NCBI RefSeq assembly: GCF_039555335.1
Contig: NW_027305494.1
Span: 1,302,001 to 1,366,000, forward strand
DNA: 64,000 nucleotides
Source of the DNA: Amphiura filiformis
Taxonomy: Eukaryota > Echinodermata > Ophiuroidea > Amphilepidida > Amphiuridae
Direction of reading: 5' to 3'
Shown here piece after piece: positions 11,801 to 22,368 of this stretch. Every line of letters starts with the position of its first letter. Within the stretch, counting starts at the first letter, position 1. Both the position numbers and the translations under genes were made by a program. The notes under the pieces are model-generated. The model did not search any database, was not told the origin of the DNA, and saw only the letters and a program-made list of their open reading frames with translations.

Positions 11801-14136
11801 TACATTGCAAGATGACATTAATGTTGTTTTACCGGGAGACGGGTTACATTGCAAGATAGCATCAATGTAGTTTTACCAGGACACGGGTTACATTGCAAGA
11901 TAGCATCAATGTAGTTTTACCAGGACACGGGTTACATTACAAGATGACATCAATGTAGTTTTACCAGGACACGGGTTACATTGCAAGATGGCATTAATGT
12001 ACTTTTACCTGGACACGGGTTACATTGCATGATAGCATTAATGTAGTTTTACCAGGACACGGGTTACATTGCAAGATAGCATCAATGTAGTTTTACCAGG
12101 ACACGGGTTACATTACAAGATGACATCAATGTAGTTTTACCAGGACACGGGTTACATTGCAAGATGGCATTAATGTAGTTTTACCAGGACACGGGTTATA
12201 TTGCAAGATGGCATTAATGTAGTTTTACCAGGACACGGGTTACATTACAAGATGACATCAATGTAGTTTTACCAGGACACGGGTTACATTGCAAGATGGC
12301 ATTAATGTAGTTTTACCAGGACACGGGTTACATTACAAGATGACATCAATGTAGTTTTACCAGGACACGGGTTACATTGCATGATAGCATTAATGTAGTT
12401 TTACCAGGACACGGGTTACATTGCAAGATAGCATCAATGTAGTTTTACCAGGACACGGGTTACATTACAAGATAGCATCAATGAAGTTTTACCAGGACAC
12501 GGGTTACATTGCAAGATGGCATTAATGTAGTTTTACCAGGACACGGGTTACATTGCAAGATAGCATCAGTGTAGTTTTACCAGGGCACGGGTTACATTGT
12601 ATGATAGCATCAATGTAGTTTTACCAGGACACGGGTTACATTGCAAGATGGCATTAATGTAGTTTTACCAGGACACGAGTTACATTGCAAGATGACATTA
12701 ATGTAGTTTTACCAGGACACGGGTTACATTGCAAGATGGCATTAATGTAGTTTTACCAGGACACGGGTTACATTGCAAGATAGCATCAATGTAGTTTTAC
12801 CAGGGCACGGGTTACATTGTATGATAGCATCAATGTAGTTTTACCAGGACACGGGTTACATTGCAAGATGGCATTAATGTAGTTTTACCAGGACACGAGT
12901 TACATTGCAAGATGACATTAATGTAGTTTTACCAGGACACGGGTTACATTGCAAGATGGCATTAATGTAGTTTTACCAGGACACGGGTTACATTGCAAGA
13001 TGACATTAATGTAGTTTTACCAGGACATGGGTTACATTGTATGATGGCATTAATGTAGTTTTACCAGGACATGGGTTACATTGTATGATGGCATTAATGT
13101 AGTTTTACCAGGACATGGGTTACATTGTATGATGGCATTAATGTAGTTTTACCAGGACATGGGTTACATTGTATGATGGCATTAATGTAGTTTTACCAGG
13201 ACACGGGTTACATTGCAAGATGGCATTAATGTAGTTTTACCAGGACACGGGTTACATTGTATGATGGCATTAATGTAGTTTTACCAGGACACGGGTTACA
13301 TTGCAAGATGGCATTAATGTAGTTTTACCAGGACACGGGTTACATTGCAAGATGGCATTAATGTAGTTTTACCAGGACACGGGTTACATTGTAAGATGGC
13401 ATTAACGTAGTTTTACCAGGACACGGGTTACATTGCAAGATGGCATTAATGTAGTTTTACCAGGACACGGGTTACATTGCAAGATGGCATTAATGTAGTT
13501 TTACCAGGACACGGGTTACATTGTAAGATGGCATTAATGTAGTTTTACCAGGACACGGGTTACATTGCAAGATGGCATTAATGTAGTTTTACCAGGACAC
13601 GGGTTACATTGCAAGATGGCATTAATGTAGTTTTACCAGGACACGGGTTACATTGTAAGATGGCATTAATGTAGTTTTACCAGGACACGGGTTACATTGC
13701 AAGATGGCATTAATGTAGTTTTACCAGGACACGGGTTACATTGTAAGATGGCATTAATGTAGTTTTACCAGGACACGGGTTACATTGCAAGATGGCATTA
13801 ATGTAGTTTTACCGGGACACGGGTTACATTGCAAGATAGCATTAATGTAGTTTTACCAGGACACGGGTTACATTGCAAGATAGCATTAATGTAGTTTTAC
13901 CAGGACACGGGTTACATTGCAAGATAGCATTAATGTAGTTTTACCGGGACACGGGTTACATTGCAAGATAGCATTAATGTAGTTTTACAGGACACGGGTT
14001 ACATTGCAAGATGGCATTAATGTAGTCTTACCATGACACGGGTTACATTGCAAGATAGCATTAATGTAGTTTTACAGGACACGGGTTACATTGCAAGATA
14101 GCATTAATGTAGTTTCATCAGCATACAGGTAACATT
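8849..14136. repeat. 44-bp minisatellite array, >100 copies
   Basis: Consensus unit, in two pieces: AGGACACGGGTTACATTG then CAAGATGGCATTAATGTAGTTTTACC, 44 bp counted directly in the 13.2-13.8 kb segment. The span holds roughly 110-115 units apart from one foldback insertion. The core CGGGTTACATTG is nearly invariant. Variation is concentrated after it (CAAG/TAAG/CATG; GATGG/GATAG/GATGA; ATTAATG/ATCAATG). Higher-order structure is present: a five-unit block of 220 bp is repeated at 12.54-12.98 kb, and a three-unit (CA, CA, TA) pattern of 132 bp recurs at about 13.3-13.75 kb. Homogeneity is greatest at the right side. Because 44 is not a multiple of 3, it cannot encode a periodic peptide. One eroded unit survives at 14391-14444, beyond an inserted MITE. 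Confidence 0.97.
10566..10847. mobile_element. Foldback element, 132-bp arms, in the minisatellite
   Basis: The left arm 10566-10697 and right arm 10716-10847 are inverted copies with about three mismatches by eye. The loop 10698-10715 contains the palindrome TGACGTCA (CRE-like). The ends are TGATTAAAGAG and CTCTTTAATCA. The array stops at GGCATTAATGT before the insertion and resumes at GGCATTAATGT after it, so an 11-bp overlap is either a target duplication or a phase effect of the array. About 35 bp at 10531-10565 belong to neither array nor arms. No ORF is present, and the near-identical arms imply a young element or one kept identical by gene conversion. Confidence 0.9.
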
Positions 14137-14390
14137 GGGCTATTCCAGTTGAAACCTACACTACCCCTGTGGAAGATTTTGGAAATAGCTTTCACAGGGG
14201 GAGTATGTTTTTCAAATGTAATTGGTCAGGGTTAATCATTTTTAAAGCCTGTATTATGGCTTTACCAGTATCTTTCACAACAGGATTGAGTACTTCAAAT
14301 GGAAGTTACCCAACTGTATGTTTTATTTGAAACTTAAACTACCTCTGTGGATGACCACAGGGGTAGTGTGGATTTTAAATGGAATAGCCC
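14137..14390. mobile_element. MITE with GGGCTATTCC ends, inserted in a 44-bp unit
   Basis: The left end GGGCTATTCC is mirrored by the right end GGAATAGCCC. Inside, ACACTACCCCTGTGG is also inverted. The flanks are ACATT on the left and ATTGCAAGAT on the right, which together rebuild the satellite unit ACATTGCAAGAT with ATT duplicated. The same GGCTGTTCCA end motif occurs in the 2.1-2.24 and 3.39-3.54 kb repeats. Confidence 0.8.
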
Positions 14391-14444
14391 ATTGCAAGAT
14401 AGCGTTAATCTAGTTTTCCAAGACACGGGTAACATTGCAAGATA

Positions 14445-14690
14445 TAGACTAATCCAACGAGCTAAGTCATGGTCAGGAATTGGTCGGCCATTACCGAGTC
14501 CCCGCAGCACCAAACTGGTGTTGTGACTGCCCAATTGGGTGGATTAAAGCCGCTTAAAATTCGATGTTAGATTCTTTTGTGTTGTAAACTGTCATCGTTC
14601 TTTTGTCTACGTGTTACACGGGTGATAGAATGCAGTTTAAAATACCCTCCAAGGTCGCATCATTTCACATTTTAGGTGGGATGGAGCCAT
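14445..14690. other. Intergenic, nothing recognised
   Basis: Moderately GC-balanced sequence with no splice-consistent coding segment, RNA gene or repeat recognised. A short minus-strand ORF at 14334-14534 runs into the MITE and satellite and is not credible. Confidence 0.5.
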
Positions 14691-14890
14691 CGATAAACCA
14701 GGTTTTTCAAATCGATAAACCTGATTTCTTGATCAAAAAACCAGGTTTCTCGGCCCAGAAACCAAGTTGTTGAAAATACTTTGCTTCTCAAATCGAGAAA
14801 CTTGGTTTTTCGAATCGAGAAATCAAGCTTATCGATCGAAAAACTTGGTTTATCACCGAAAAAACAGGGTTCTCTATTTCATACGTGCCT
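14691..14890. repeat. Cluster of short palindromic ATCGA/AAACCAGGTTT motifs
   Basis: About eight alternating motifs of the type ATCGATAAACC, AACCAGGTTT, ATCGAGAAACTTGG and CGAAAAACTTGGTTT occur in 200 bp, on both strands, so the stretch can fold in many registers. No unit length is fixed. Function unknown. Confidence 0.6.
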
Positions 14891-15017
14891 TAGACAACTG
14901 GTATACCAAACAATCACAAACACCATCTAAAAATAAAACTCATACACACCGCAAATTCTTATTTCAATGAACAAGTTTAATAAACTTTTGAATAAAAGTA
15001 TGCATGAAAAAGTACAT

Positions 15018-15155
15018 TTCAATCTTTCCTACTCTCTAAATGTAAAAGAGTGAAAAAATGATCTCAAAAAAGAGTGAACTGTGTTTTGTAACTTTAAAAC
15101 CACTCTAAAAAGAGTGAAAACCACTCTAAAAGAGTGAATTTTAACTATTTCAAGG
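15018..15155. repeat. Left arm of CACTCTnnnAGAGTG hairpin repeat
   Basis: Multiple copies of ACTCTAAAAAGAGTG-type palindromes, with a TTTAAAACCACTC motif. The mirror arm is at 15605-15715. The two arms flank the retrotransposon remnant, so that element probably landed in the loop of a pre-existing inverted repeat. Confidence 0.6.
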
Positions 15156-15178
15156 GTTAAATGAAGGAACAACTCTAC

Positions 15179-15190
15179 AGATTTATTCAT

Positions 15191-15229
<39 letters not shown>

Positions 15230-15603
15230 TAACATTCGACGAAACGCCAGGCAAAACCCAATATTGACCATGTTGACAAACAATAAATTGAAGGGATGCC
15301 TATACATGAATAACATCAAAAACAAACAGAGAATAAATAAAAACACAAAGGTGCCAAAACATGCCAAACAGACAAAAGAAGCAAAAGGAAATAGCAGGGG
15401 AAATACACAAGGAGGCTAAAAGAGGTGGGATTGGACAGCCTGAAGGGAAGTGGACTTGACAATGGCTTCCGGTAAGTAATTCCAAAGCGAGGGAGCGTAT
15501 GGGTAGAATGATCGCTTAGAAAGAGTTTGGCGGCAAAAAGGGGGATCAACAGCGCAGGAATTTAGGTGACAAATGTGTTGTCCTTCGTTTAAATCCTTGA
15601 ACG
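15179..15603 (-). pseudogene. 5'-truncated non-LTR retrotransposon, RT C-terminus
   Basis: On the minus strand, 15600-15416 encodes a segment ending in SKRSFYPYAPSLWNYLPEAI. This resembles the region after the reverse-transcriptase domain in CR1/L2/jockey-type elements, where an R-x(n)-W-N-x-L-P motif is typical. The ORF stops at 15416-15418 and is followed, in element orientation, by about 180 bp of 3' sequence and a microsatellite tail (ATTT repeat on the plus strand, 15179-15230). Such tails are usual for CR1/L2 elements. Only the last tens of codons remain, so it is dead on arrival. Confidence in the clade is low; confidence in a non-LTR RT tail is moderate. Confidence 0.65.
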
Positions 15604-15604
15604 A

Positions 15605-15720
15605 GTTGAAATTCACTCTTTTAGAGTGTTTTTCACTCTTTTTGAGTGGTTTTAAAGTTAAAAAAAACCACATTTCACTCTTTTTTTGAGTGGTTTTATA
15701 AGTGAATCAGTCTTTTGGGG
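15605..15720. repeat. Right arm of CACTCTnnnAGAGTG hairpin repeat
   Basis: Contains CACTCTTTTAGAGTG and CACTCTTTTTGAGTGG copies in inverted orientation relative to 15018-15155. See the left arm. Confidence 0.6.
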
Positions 15721-16224
15721 AGTGAGTTTTAATGTGCCATGAAGGCCTCGATGGTAAATAACATCCAAGCGGAAAACACATTTATTCGTATAGGTCTGTT
15801 TTATTTTTTAAAACAAGATAGTTTTCAATTGAGCTGTGCTCTAATTATTTTTTAAAATCAAATTCGAATGGGTTTGTTACAACCAGATCATTATTATACA
15901 TGGAAAATTTCAAGTTGATCTGTCACGAGTGAATTCATACATTTCAAGTTTTGCTGGTCTTTATCACGGTACTGATTGTGTAAGCACGGTACACAAAATA
16001 ACTTACATGTATAATGTTTATGTTTGTAATATGACATGGAAATAAATTTGATTTGATTTGATTTTGATTTGGTACCGGTACATTCATGCTGAATTTTAAC
16101 CAAACTTTTTGAGCAATTTCTTTGATTGAAACTTTGTTTGCCTCCTAGGGTTTTGGATATAAATAGTATCATCCCTTACAGACATTACAGAGAATAAAAG
16201 GGCGTAGCTAGTTATTCTTTGAAA
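15721..16224. other. AT-rich spacer, no gene
   Basis: No supportable gene. A short TTTGATTTGATTTGATTTTG run lies near 16047-16067. The minus-strand ORF at 15894-16172 shows no domain, splice context or composition unlike its surroundings. Confidence 0.5.
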
Positions 16225-16594
16225 CCCAACAAACACAAAGTGTTAATGTTTTAAAAACGTTTTAAACAGATTACATTTTTGGGCTTTGGTTATAATAACA
16301 TTAAATGTTGGATTATAAAGGTCATGAAAATGTTTTGTGTGAAAGCATACTACAAAAATATTTTTTAAATGTTACTAGTAAAATATTTTTTGCAAACATT
16401 TGCCAAATATTTTGTCAACGCTTAAATAACACTATGTTAGAATATTTGCAGTCAGTTATCAAAAAATGTTTTTGAATGATATGAAAATGTTTTGTGCCCT
16501 TTATACCCTTTATATAACCCAACATTTAAATGTTTTCCGGCAACATTTTATAACCCTTTGCGAATGATGTCAAAATCGTTTTGTGTTTGCTGGG
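16225..16594. mobile_element. MITE of the CAGCAAACACAAAACG family
   Basis: Ends are CCCAACAAACACAAAG (16225) and GTTTTGTGTTTGCTGGG (ends 16594), an inverted pair. The interior holds several AACGTTTT/AAAACATTT motifs. The same family recurs at 26470-26741 and 29603-29870, and as right-hand halves throughout the 31-43 kb array. Non-coding. Confidence 0.8.
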
Positions 16595-16918
16595 AAATGA
16601 CATAACTATTGACAACGTAGTTACAAGCTGTTCCAATTAAAATTAAATATTTCCTTTCAATCTTATTTTGGTCTATAAGCTTGTTATTATAATGGTATAA
16701 TTAGCGGGATAATTAGCTCGAGACACTCTATCTGAAATGCATGTTTACATTTATTATTTGACATTTTCTTACTTGATAATCAAAGTCAACACAAAATGAT
16801 CAAAGTCGTTAAAGTATAGTAATATTTATATATATATATATATTAGATAATTCGTCATTGTTTGCCTGCGCTGTTTTGACAATGGTAAAGCATTCTTGCG
16901 GAGTCCATTATGCCATAT

Positions 16919-17166
16919 TGATGCGATCAAGCCAAATCAGTCGGAACTCAGAAATATTAATTTTGAGATATAGCCAAACAAAGGAAATTTTTACTTTTGT
17001 TTCCTGTTGTTTTGGAAACTCTTTAATTGCACATATCTTTGGAACGGGTTGTTCAATTTTAATGGGATTTTCTGCAAAATCCAGCTTTATAAATGCTTTT
17101 TACCATTCTTTAGGAAACTGAAAATGTATTATTGCCGAGTTCCGACTGATTTTGCTTGATCGCATC
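16919..17166. mobile_element. Hairpin MITE, TGATGCGATCAAGC ends
   Basis: Starts TGATGCGATCAAGCCAAATC and ends with GATTTTGCTTGATCGCATCA, inverted copies. Next to the arms are CAGTCGGAACTC and GAGTTCCGACTG. The ORF inside (16858-17121) has no recognisable domain. It ends 20 bp before the next element. Confidence 0.8.
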
Positions 17167-17190
17167 ACATATAAGGATACCATAACTTAA

Positions 17191-18039
17191 GGGTTCGGAA
17201 TCGGATAGCAACGTTTGCATAGTATTTTTTCTGGGACATGAGAGCACATCAGGCATATCTAATTGCATTCTGAATACGAGGGATTTCTTTCTGATATCAA
17301 ATAATTTAAATTTTGATTTTAAAATTCGCGATATAGGCCTAATACAAATTTCATGGCAAATTATTAAAAATTGATATTTAACAGTCCTCGTAGTAAACTG
17401 AAATGGCCTATGTACTTAAGGGGGTACTATACACCCCTCGATAAATTTGTGTCTATTTTTGCATTTTTCTCAAAAACTAATAACACAGTGGTAGCAAAAC
17501 TTATGTATATTATAGGGGCAAGGAATCCAATTACTATACTGGAATATCAGTGACCCACGACAAGCGGTTCGTGTTTTATGATAAGAAATATTAAAGGTAC
17601 CGCTAGGATGTACCTCATACCCTATATAGGATATGAGGTACATCCTAGCGGTACCTTTATATCATATATACTGAACCGCTTGTCACGAGTCACCGAAATT
17701 TCAGTGTAGTAATTGGAATCCTTGCCCCAATAATATACATAACTTTTGCTACCAGTGTGTTATTCTTTTTTGAGAAAAATGAAAAAATAGTCACAAATTT
17801 ATCGCAGGGGTGTAGTACCCTGTGGTAGTACCACCTTAAAGTGTACGGTCGCTGGGAGGAAACGCCGACGATCATTTAAAAATTTCGACCTTTCGTATTG
17901 AAGATGATACACATAATTAAAATAATCTAAATTATTTGATATCAGAAGGACATTCCTCGTATTCAGAATGTAATTCGATATGTCTCATGTGCTCTCATGT
18001 TCCAGAACAAATACTGTGCAAACGTTGTTATCCGATCCC
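17191..18039. mobile_element. TTAA-flanked MITE (family X), split by another MITE
   Basis: Ends GGGTTCGGAATCGGATAGCA and TGTTATCCGATCCC are inverted, followed inward by AGAGCACATCAG-type motifs. It is bounded by TTAA at 17187-17190 and 18040-18043. TTAA target duplication is the hallmark of piggyBac-type transposons; no transposase is present. A second MITE (17420-17835) sits in an internal TTAA. The relative at 55297-55942 has that internal site empty. Confidence 0.85.
17420..17835. mobile_element. TTAA-flanked MITE (family Y) nested in family X
   Basis: Ends GGGGGTACTATACACCCC and GGGGTGTAGTACC...CCACC are inverted, bounded by TTAA at 17416-17419 and 17836-17839. A strong central hairpin (GGTACCGCTAGGATGTACCT and its complement) lies at 17598-17660, with AAGCGG and GCAAGGAATCCAATTACTA arms outside it. 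Confidence 0.85.
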
Positions 18040-18043
18040 TTAA

Positions 18044-18780
18044 GGTGGTACTACACCCCGTGATAAATTTGTCACGACTTTTGCATTTTTCTCAAAAAAT
18101 AATAACACACTGGTAAGGCCGTATAAAATTAATGTTTTGGTTCTCGTCCAGAGGATTTTCATGAATTGATGAGGGAGGGAGGTGTTTTTTTTATTTTTTT
18201 TTTTCCAATGTAAAATTAGCATTGTCAGTAGTTTTCGGTCTTCTCCAACAGTGCTCGAGGAAACGATGAGGCCCTTTTTTTTTTTTTTTTCAAATGTGAG
18301 ATTCTGAGGGATAAACCCCCTAGAGTACCACAAAAAGACTTGGAAGTGAAGCTTGTTCTCTAATAAACTTATTTATATGTATGAAGATTTCATAAATCAT
18401 TCCAAAGTCTAAAAAATTGAAAAATCTAAAAAAAAAAAATCTGACAAATCCCAGAAATTGAGGAGGGAGGGACGAGAACCAAAATATTAATTTTACACGG
18501 CCTAACAAAAGTTATGTATATTGATTGGGGCAAGGAATCCAGTTACTACACTGGAATTTCAGTGACTCAAAACAAGCGGTATGTTATTTGTGATAAGAAA
18601 AGAGGTAGGCATACCGCTAGAATGTAGGCTACCTCATTTACATAACGACCCACTTGTCTTGAATCACTGAAATTTCAGTGAAGTAATTGGATTCCTTGCC
18701 CCTATAATATACATAACTTTTGTTACCAGTGTGTATAAGTACGTTATATTTTGAGAAAAATGCAAAATTAGTCACACAAG
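18044..18780. mobile_element. Family Y MITE, right end eroded, abutting family X
   Basis: Starts GGTGGTACTACACCCCGTGA directly after the TTAA (18040-18043) that ends the family X element, so two elements share one TTAA. It is interrupted by a TAA-flanked element at 18117-18502. It then continues with GCAAGGAATCCAGTTACTAC and the mirrored arm to about 18780, where the expected end is lost. Confidence 0.75.
18117..18502. mobile_element. TAA-flanked MITE with GGCCGTATAAAATTAAT ends
   Basis: The left end GGCCGTATAAAATTAATG, then TTTTGGTTCTCGTCC, is mirrored at the right (GGACGAGAACC...TACACGGCC). TAA is duplicated at 18114-18116 and 18503-18505. Removing the element restores CTGGTAACAAAAGTTATG, which matches the mirrored arm of the host element near 18715-18735. 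A 3-bp TTA/TAA duplication suits PIF/Harbinger-type MITEs. Contains long T runs. Confidence 0.85.
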
Positions 18781-19560
18781 TATTAATACTAAAGAAATTC
18801 AATATAGTATTTAGTATTGATTTATGACTGTAAACTTACGCAATAATAGGCCTACAGATATTGATGTTTATCCCGGAAGTAACACTGCTCCATACCGATG
18901 AATAAAATCCCCCGCAAACACAGAACCGGAGGGTTGTTTTCAAAATGTACACAACCACCCCAGCCCCGTCCATGTGGGGGGCCATCCGATATCCAACCAC
19001 CCCGCTCGCACCCGCAAAACAGGTGACTGCGCGGTCGTCATGGGCGGTTTTCAATCATCAGGCCGATGACAAAATGGCCGTAGGTTAAATAATTGGTTGA
19101 ATCCGAAGACTCGAAAGTGGGGTTGGGCCGCCGAGAAACTGCGATCCCAGGTACGGGACACTAAGAAGTGTACCCGTACCGAAGTAGACGTTACCTAATA
19201 GGCACAGCTATTGGAACTTGAGTCGATGTAGACGGTGAGAATGCCGCGATACGCCACCCGGCCATAGTAGCGATATTTCACAGCACCTCTGTGGTGACAC
19301 ACTGCAGAAAATGTGTGACGTGGACCTGGTGACAAGCCTTTTTATATCCGCAAGAATGCTTCCGTTGTCAAAATATCACAGGCAAACAATGACGAATAAT
19401 CTAAATATAGAAATTACTTACCTGTTGATTGTCACCAACGGACTTCGATCATTTGTGCTGACTTTGACATTATGATAATATATGTACCATCATAATTACA
19501 AGCTATTATACCAAAACAATATTTTAAAATAAATATTTAATTTTAATTGACATCTACGTG
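18781..19560. other. GC-richer island, no gene assigned
   Basis: The 18880-19370 part is clearly richer in G, C and CpG than its surroundings and shows no repeats recognised elsewhere in the window. It could be a first exon or CpG-island promoter, but no ORF of family character is seen. A perfect minus-strand donor (CAGGTAAGT, reverse complement of 19416-19424) stands alone nearby. I assign no gene. Confidence 0.35.
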
Positions 19561-19837
19561 ACAATGAGCTTGTTTAAACTAAAAAGGGGTTATCATCATC
19601 AAGGCTTGATGATGATGTTATAAACTGATGTGACTTTTTCAATTATGTACTGCTGTACATGGGTATATAAAATTATTTATATATTTTCATAGAGCCTATT
19701 ATCTGGTATTGATTTCCTATGAAACCACACTAGCACTAGGATCCATAACGTGCTCATCTATCAGGGCACAGTTCTTTAACCACAATACATTTGTACATTC
19801 ATTGAATGACCTTTGAAAATTTGGGCACAAAAACCCA

Positions 19838-20366
19838 TACTCTACTTAAAGAAAAGTGACCGGCCTAATATAATTTATTTGACTCGAATTCTTAAAAACT
19901 TAAACGTAATAACATGTCGTCCCTTTCAAACATTCGTGCAAAAAGAACACGTAAATGTTCCTTGTAAATATGATTCCCTATGGATTTACTGACATTTAAT
20001 ACAGCGTGATACTGGTAACCATACAGTGTTTTTATTAATGATAGTCATCATGATCATGTAATAAATTTATATCAAATGAGAGATCCTATTTTTCTCATTA
20101 ACATATTAGGAGTTCCAAATCGGTGTATTTCCGAAGATTTCATCAAAAAGCTGTTGAATGAGTCTAAAACGTGATATACCACATTCGAGGGCTATTATTA
20201 AATTCGATAGTTTTTTTGTTGATTTTTCCGGAAATTACCGATTTGGACCGCCTAATATCAATATGTTAAAGAGAAAAATATGAGCTTTCACCTGAATCAG
20301 CATGATGGGGTAAAGTGGGGGATGAGGCTGTCAATGAGGTTACCCACCTTTAAGTAGAGTTTTACA
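19838..20366. mobile_element. Hairpin element, probable old MITE
   Basis: Inverted ACTCTACTTAAAG (19841) and CTTTAAGTAGAGT (20351) frame an inner inverted pair: TTAACATATTAGGAGTTCCAAATCGG near 20098-20123, shown in pieces as TTAACATATTAGG plus TCCAAATCGG, and CCGATTTGGA near 20239. No ORF. Confidence 0.55.
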
Positions 20367-20667
20367 GATTCATGTATTATGTCTAGTGTGTTTTATGTAC
20401 GGCTTTCGGGTTAAACCACTAGCAGGATATATAATAGGACATCGATGACATTAATAAAGGTGCCAAAATCTGAACTTTGATGATGATTTTTACAATCCTC
20501 CGAATGAGCAAATCACTGAATGGGCCTTTAAGATGTCTTTCTTTACATGAAAAATGCATATATTCTGGCTTATTTATTGTAGGGGCTTTGGCAGTGACGG
20601 AAGTTCCGAATCAATATCCCTTTAACATGTTTAATTGCACAACGTTTACGTAAGCATGGTAAGACAC

Positions 20668-20749
20668 GATCTTGGTAGTCCTTCAAGGAGGACCACGCTC
20701 CATTTAGTACGATAGTCCACGCCGTCAGGCGTGGGTCCTTCTACATTAG
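20668..20749 (+). repeat. Small structured dispersed repeat, copy 1
   Basis: About 82 bp, beginning GATCTTGGTAGTCC and ending GTGGGTCCTTCTACATTAGA. It carries a perfect hairpin CCACGCC-GTCA-GGCGTGG at 20717-20734. A diverged inverted copy lies at 24052-24136 with one compensated pair in the stem. It could be a structured RNA, a SINE fragment or a MITE core; no Pol III box was recognised. Confidence 0.6.
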
Positions 20750-20796
20750 ACATATCCTTCCCGGAAAGTCGGGGGAAATGTCAAACTGATTAACCA

Positions 20797-20877
20797 CGCC
20801 TACTGATTAGCTACTAGTGATATTCAGCCAATCCGATTGACTGAATATCATCAATAGCTGTCAGTAGGTGTGGCTTG
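20797..20877. repeat. Short inverted repeat
   Basis: CCACGCCTACTGA..TGATATTCAGCCAATC is mirrored by GATTGACTGAATATCA...TCAGTAGGTGTGG with almost no loop. A stand-alone hairpin of about 80 bp. Confidence 0.7.
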
Positions 20878-21448
20878 CCTACCTGCTACCAGAACACTAG
20901 CTTCTAGCTTGGGATTGACACAAGTATTGCGTAACGAAATTGATTATTAATCCTCTTCAGTTGATATGTGTTAATGATATTATAATACTCGGTTTTCTTC
21001 TTACCCTCAGTTCACTGACCTGTAGGTTGCACACAATCAATTCCTTTTGTTTGTCATCACTACATTTAATATTGTCCTGGTTAACCACGATTCGTTACTA
21101 TTTTTGTATAGAGATTGTGCTTGAAATTAGTGATTGGCTACAAACAAAGGATTTGAACCGGTGTCCTTCACCGTAATCATGGGCCAGTGCAGTCCATTTA
21201 ATCAAATGTTGTAATCAACCTATTTGATCGTAGTGCATTTGTTATGTATGTGAGACGAACTGTCTCGGTAGATTGCACTCATGCTTTTGTTGAATGGATT
21301 TGAGTAGTCCGCCATATTTACGGTATATGATACATCATATGCACAACCTCTATTAACTGTGATAGTTGGCCTATTCGTTTAACATGTTTAAGAAAAATAT
21401 AGAATTGGAGGACACACGCTTCATAAAAACTTTGGGTTTCACTCATAA
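20878..21448. other. Intergenic, nothing recognised
   Basis: Ordinary AT-rich sequence. The ORF at 20940-21176 has no homologue-like motif and no splice context. No RNA gene or repeat recognised. Confidence 0.5.
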
Positions 21449-21483
21449 AAGAAAGAAAGAAAGAAAGAAAGAAGAAACAACGA

Positions 21484-21531
<48 letters not shown>

Positions 21532-21622
21532 AGGAAAGAAGGAAAGAAAGAAAGAAAGAAAAAAGGAAGGAAGGAAAGAAAGAAAGAAAGAAAAAAGGAA
21601 GGAAGGAAAGAAAGAAAGAACT
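21449..21622. repeat. (GAAA)n polypurine microsatellite
   Basis: Uninterrupted purine-only tract dominated by GAAA with AAGG and GAAG variants. The lysine-rich and phenylalanine-rich ORFs over it are artefacts of the repeat. Purine mirror-repeat tracts of this kind can form triplex DNA (general knowledge). Confidence 0.95.
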
Positions 21623-21659
21623 TGCTGAACTTATTATTTTCAAGAAAAGGAATTAACCT

Positions 21660-21900
21660 AATGTGTATTCATTAATTATTCGTTAATATATATATTTATT
21701 TCTATTCATCAGTATTGGTTTTATTATTCATTTATTTATTTTCTATTCATTTATTGATTTATATATTGCCATTTATCAGGCTTATGGTTGTTATTTATTT
21801 TATTCGAATTATTTGTTGATTTATTTATCCATTTATTTATAGAAAGAAAATATTTATTTATTTACATTAAATTTATATTATTTTATTAAATCATCAATTC
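21660..21900. repeat. TTTA/TATTT low-complexity tract
   Basis: Degenerate ATTTATTTATT-type sequence adjoining the GAAA microsatellite; no gene. Confidence 0.7.
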
Positions 21901-22368
21901 ATTTTTCGATTGATCAATTAAAAGTGGTGAATCCCATGCCCTCGGTTAAAACGAGAGGACCATGTTGTTTTTTAAAGAGTTGAGTGCTGAGTTGATATTA
22001 AAATAGTTTAAATCAAAACCCTAAATTCAAATAGTAATCACAGGCCCTTTCATGCCTTCGGGATTAAAGAAATATACTGTAATTTTTCCGTTCCTTTTTT
22101 CTTCACATGCATTTGAAATATCAACAGTACTTGCGAGTTGTATCGCCTCTTGTTTTATTTTACTCACTCTATTATTTCCAGTTAGGTGTTAAAGGCTTAA
22201 TGTACGATTTCCTTCAAATTTTAAATTTGTCATTATATATTCAAAATGCTGAAATAATACCAGTAATAGGCCCTAATTATCGGGAATGGTTTCTGTCCAT
22301 TTTGAGCGGAAATAACGAGGTAAACACTGCTTGTTATTTTGGCCGTTTAACACGCAGTTCTATAGGAG

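Noticed and set aside
8849-14136. A CRISPR-like array, since the unit has a constant and a variable half
   Set aside because: The variable half is a handful of point variants, not unique spacers, and the genome is clearly animal.
21366-21656. Lysine/glutamate-rich and Phe/Ser-rich ORFs
   Set aside because: Pure translations of the GAAA microsatellite.
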